From Chitinophagales bacterium (GTDB lineage Bacteria; Bacteroidota; Bacteroidia; Chitinophagales; UBA8649): a stretch of 7,660 nucleotides of DNA. The position numbers and the translations under genes are program-made. Positions within the stretch are counted from its first letter, which is position 1, and the number at the start of each line of letters is the position of its first letter. Below the pieces are notes generated by a model that had not been told where the DNA came from, did no database searches, and saw only the letters and a program-made list of their open reading frames with translations. The stretch covers positions 1 to 7,660 of the forward strand of contig JADHRO010000096.1 of the NCBI GenBank assembly GCA_016777395.1, given 5' to 3'. Shown one piece after another: positions 5,250 to 7,660 of this stretch.

Positions 5250-7660
5250 TTGTTAATTAGACTGTTTGCCATATTATTTATTTGCTATTATTCTCAAGCT
5301 TCGGCGCAAAGTCTTTCAAATTATAGAGCCTTTAAACTAATCCCAACCTCCGATACCATCACCTTAGATAGTGTGAGTATATTGGAATCAAGTTTTGAAA
5401 TCCGATTACAAGATGGTTCAAGCCTTGCCTCCGCCTCATATGCGCTAAATCCTTTCACCACTGATGTAATTATTGACAAAGGCTTAATTGGTCAAGAATT
5501 ATATTTCTCTTACAGGACTTTCCCATTTCTTTTTAGCCGAAAGTATTACTCAAAAGATTATACAGCTTACAAAAAACAAACCAGCGAACAAGGTTATATT
5601 ATACAATCCGCTCAAGTAAATAGTGCTAACCCAAGCTCCACCGGGCTCATAGATTTTGGAGAATTAGACTACAATGGAAATCTTTCCAGAGGAGTTGGTT
5701 TTGGAAATGCGCAAAGTTTAAATGTCAATTCGAGTTTCAACATACAACTATCAGGCATGATTACGGATGATATTGAAGTAAAAGCGGCAATAACAGACAA
5801 CAACATCCCCATCCAACCTGAAGGAAATACAGCACAATTACAAGAATTTGATAAAGTCTTTATACAACTGAGAAAGGATCAACACTATTTAACCGTCGGA
5901 GATTTTGACCTAAAAAGTTCTCCAGGATATTTCATGAAGTTTCAGCGGAATCTACAGGGGGCGTCCTATCAAGGATCACAAGCAATTAACGAGTTTGGCG
6001 TAGCAAGCGGAATGGCAAGTTTTGCCATTTCCAGAGGCAAATTTGTCATCAATAATATAAGTGCACAAGAGGGTAACCAAGGTCCATATCGACTGTCTGG
6101 ACCTAATGGTGAAACATTCATTATCGTTTTGGGTGGCTCAGAACGCGTATTTATAAATGGTGTGTTACAAGATAGAGGCGACAATAATGATTATACAATC
6201 GACTATAATGTCGGAGAAATCACCTTTACTCCAAACAAAATGGTCACCCAAGATATGAGAATCAGAGTTGAATTTGAATATGCTGATCGATACTTTCTGC
6301 GATCTTTATATCATGTTAACGGGGGATTTGAACATAATAAATTTAAAACAGAAATCAACTTCTTTTCTCAACAAGACGCCAAAAGTCAAGCAATCAATCA
6401 AGACCTAAACAACGATCGTACTCAAGTTTTAGAAAATGCAGGAGACAATTTACTAAATGCGCTTGCTTCTGGTGTAAATGCAGTAGAATTTGATGAAAGC
6501 AGAGTACTTTATGAAAAAAAAGACACCCTAATCAATGGAGTCATCGATACGTTTTATGTGTATTCCACTGATGAAAATATTCAGTTATACAGTTTAAGCT
6601 TCTCGTTGGTTGGAGAAGGCTTAGGATCTTACAATCCAATAAATGCGGTCGCAAATGGTCGAGTTTTTGAATACCTTGGTCCAGGAAATGGAGAATACCT
6701 TCCTGTCATTCAATTAATTGCTCCACAAAAACAACAACTGCTTAGCTCAAGGTTTACCTTCACGCCAAGCGAGCAAACAGCTTTAGGGTTTGAATTGGCT
6801 TTAAGTAATCAAGATTTAAATACTTTTTCTGATCTTGATGCTGGAGACAATATAGGACTGGGCATGAATCTATTTATAAATCAGGATATTCGTATAAGAA
6901 AAGATACCCTAAAAACAATTTTACTTACCGGCAATTACGAATTCAAGCAAAGTAAATTTGTTCCTCTCGAAAGATATAGAGCCGTAGAATTTAGTAGAAA
7001 TTTTAGTTTTACCGATACCTTAAGCTTAGATGAGCATTTGGCGAATATAGGATTTAAGCTAAGTAAAAATAATAGGGGATTCATTGATTACAGGTTCAAC
7101 TACCTTAAACGTGATAGCATCTATCAAGGAATAGAAAACATCATCTCTAGTAACTTTAATGCGAATCATTGGCAAAGCAGCAATAATATTAGGTATTTGT
7201 ACGCTAAAAACCAAGAAGTAGAAACTCACTTTATCAGGCCTAATCTAATGTTAGCTAAAGAAATGCCTAAGCTAGATAATTGGAAATTAGGCATTCATAT
7301 CAATCATGAAATAAATAAAGCGACGTCAGTTGTTTCTGACAGCCTGATGAGTAGTTCATTCCTTTGGCAAGAATATGGTGCTTTTATTCAAAATGCCGAT
7401 TCCTCTAGAAATCAATATGCCCTTAGCTATAAACTGAGATACCAGCATTTATCTGATGGTGAAAAATTTGACGATGCCTATTTAAAAGCACAGAACGTTG
7501 AATTAAAGGGGAGATATATAGCCAAGAAAAGTCATACTTTAAATTGGAATTTAATTTATAGAAACCTACAACAAGACACCCTGTTTAATGCAGATAGTGA
7601 TTTAGAACATTTCTATTTGGGCAGGTTCGATTATGGTGTTTCTGCTTCAAAAGGAGCTAT
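5250..7660 (+). CDS. Large secreted, probable outer-membrane beta-barrel protein of unknown family (3' partial)
   Basis: The frame is open from the stop at 5217-5219 to the window end, with no stop in over 800 codons. It has no ATG before 5757 (residue 170), which would remove the signal peptide. TTG at 5250, or TTG at 5244, gives a good signal peptide (LIRLFAILFICYYSQASA then Gln), so TTG is the likely start; numbering here is from 5250. Seen: an N-terminal domain of roughly 90 residues with ALNPFTTDVII; LTVGDFDL (213-220) and PGYFMKFQRNLQGASYQG (225-242); a conserved-looking block with GPYRLSGPNGE (about 275-285), GSERVFINGVLQDRG (296-310) and DYTIDYNVGEITF (314-326). After that come long stretches of alternating polar and aromatic strands, as in an outer-membrane barrel. 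The GSE-V-DG-RG-DY-IDY pattern recalls SprA-like and other large Bacteroidota surface proteins, but I cannot assign a family. The A-rich leader lacks a strong Shine-Dalgarno. It is probably co-transcribed with hldD. Confidence 0.82.
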   Translation, partial: MLIRLFAILFICYYSQASAQSLSNYRAFKLIPTSDTITLDSVSILESSFEIRLQDGSSLASASYALNPFTTDVIIDKGLIGQELYFSYRTFPFLFSRKYYSKDYTAYKKQTSEQGYIIQSAQVNSANPSSTGLIDFGELDYNGNLSRGVGFGNAQSLNVNSSFNIQLSGMITDDIEVKAAITDNNIPIQPEGNTAQLQEFDKVFIQLRKDQHYLTVGDFDLKSSPGYFMKFQRNLQGASYQGSQAINEFGVASGMASFAISRGKFVINNISAQEGNQGPYRLSGPNGETFIIVLGGSERVFINGVLQDRGDNNDYTIDYNVGEITFTPNKMVTQDMRIRVEFEYADRYFLRSLYHVNGGFEHNKFKTEINFFSQQDAKSQAINQDLNNDRTQVLENAGDNLLNALASGVNAVEFDESRVLYEKKDTLINGVIDTFYVYSTDENIQLYSLSFSLVGEGLGSYNPINAVANGRVFEYLGPGNGEYLPVIQLIAPQKQQLLSSRFTFTPSEQTALGFELALSNQDLNTFSDLDAGDNIGLGMNLFINQDIRIRKDTLKTILLTGNYEFKQSKFVPLERYRAVEFSRNFSFTDTLSLDEHLANIGFKLSKNNRGFIDYRFNYLKRDSIYQGIENIISSNFNANHWQSSNNIRYLYAKNQEVETHFIRPNLMLAKEMPKLDNWKLGIHINHEINKATSVVSDSLMSSSFLWQEYGAFIQNADSSRNQYALSYKLRYQHLSDGEKFDDAYLKAQNVELKGRYIAKKSHTLNWNLIYRNLQQDTLFNADSDLEHFYLGRFDYGVSASKGA

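Noticed and set aside
5205..5301. Direct repeat TCTCAAGCTT at 5205-5214 and 5292-5301
   Set aside because: Only 10 nt, one copy inside the signal-peptide coding region, with no flanking structure; probably coincidence.
5969..6184. Minus-strand open frame opposite the large barrel gene, and one at 4737-4943 opposite hldD
   Set aside because: Both overlap strongly supported coding sequence on the plus strand and show no features of their own.

Overview
The window reads as chromosomal DNA of a low-GC member of the Bacteroidota (Flavobacteriia/Cytophagia-like; the exact lineage cannot be fixed from this stretch). The grounds are a C-terminal type IX secretion (T9SS) sorting domain, Bacteroidota-style outer-membrane proteins, AT-rich spacers without clear Shine-Dalgarno sequences, and a TAnnTTTG-like element just before one start codon. 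No RNA genes, mobile elements, CRISPR arrays or integration scars were seen.

Layout: (1) Bases 1-2511, plus strand: the 3' part of a gene for a secreted CotH-kinase-family protein. The kinase-like domain is followed by five tandem repeats of about 83-90 residues that look like InlB-type B-repeats, then a T9SS sorting domain. Its true start lies before the window. (2) Bases 2513-2546: a perfect 16-bp hairpin between two convergent genes, read as a bidirectional terminator. (3) Bases 2570-4096, minus strand: an OmpP1/FadL-family outer-membrane transporter. (4) Bases 4097-4247: a 151-bp divergent intergenic region with one candidate promoter element facing right. (5) Bases 4248-5204, plus strand: hldD, ADP-L-glycero-D-manno-heptose 6-epimerase, with its active-site residues present. 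(6) Bases 5250 to the window end, plus strand: a large, uncharacterised secreted protein, probably an outer-membrane beta-barrel. It has no usable ATG and seems to start at TTG, so start-codon-restricted gene calling could miss or truncate it.

The common theme is the cell envelope: a T9SS cargo protein, a hydrophobic-compound porin, an LPS inner-core sugar enzyme and a large outer-membrane protein. hldD and the large gene are on the same strand, 45 bp apart with no terminator between them, so they are probably co-transcribed. The most interesting item is that large protein, whose family I cannot name with confidence. I see no clear evidence for a defence system or other discrete novel multi-gene system in this window.
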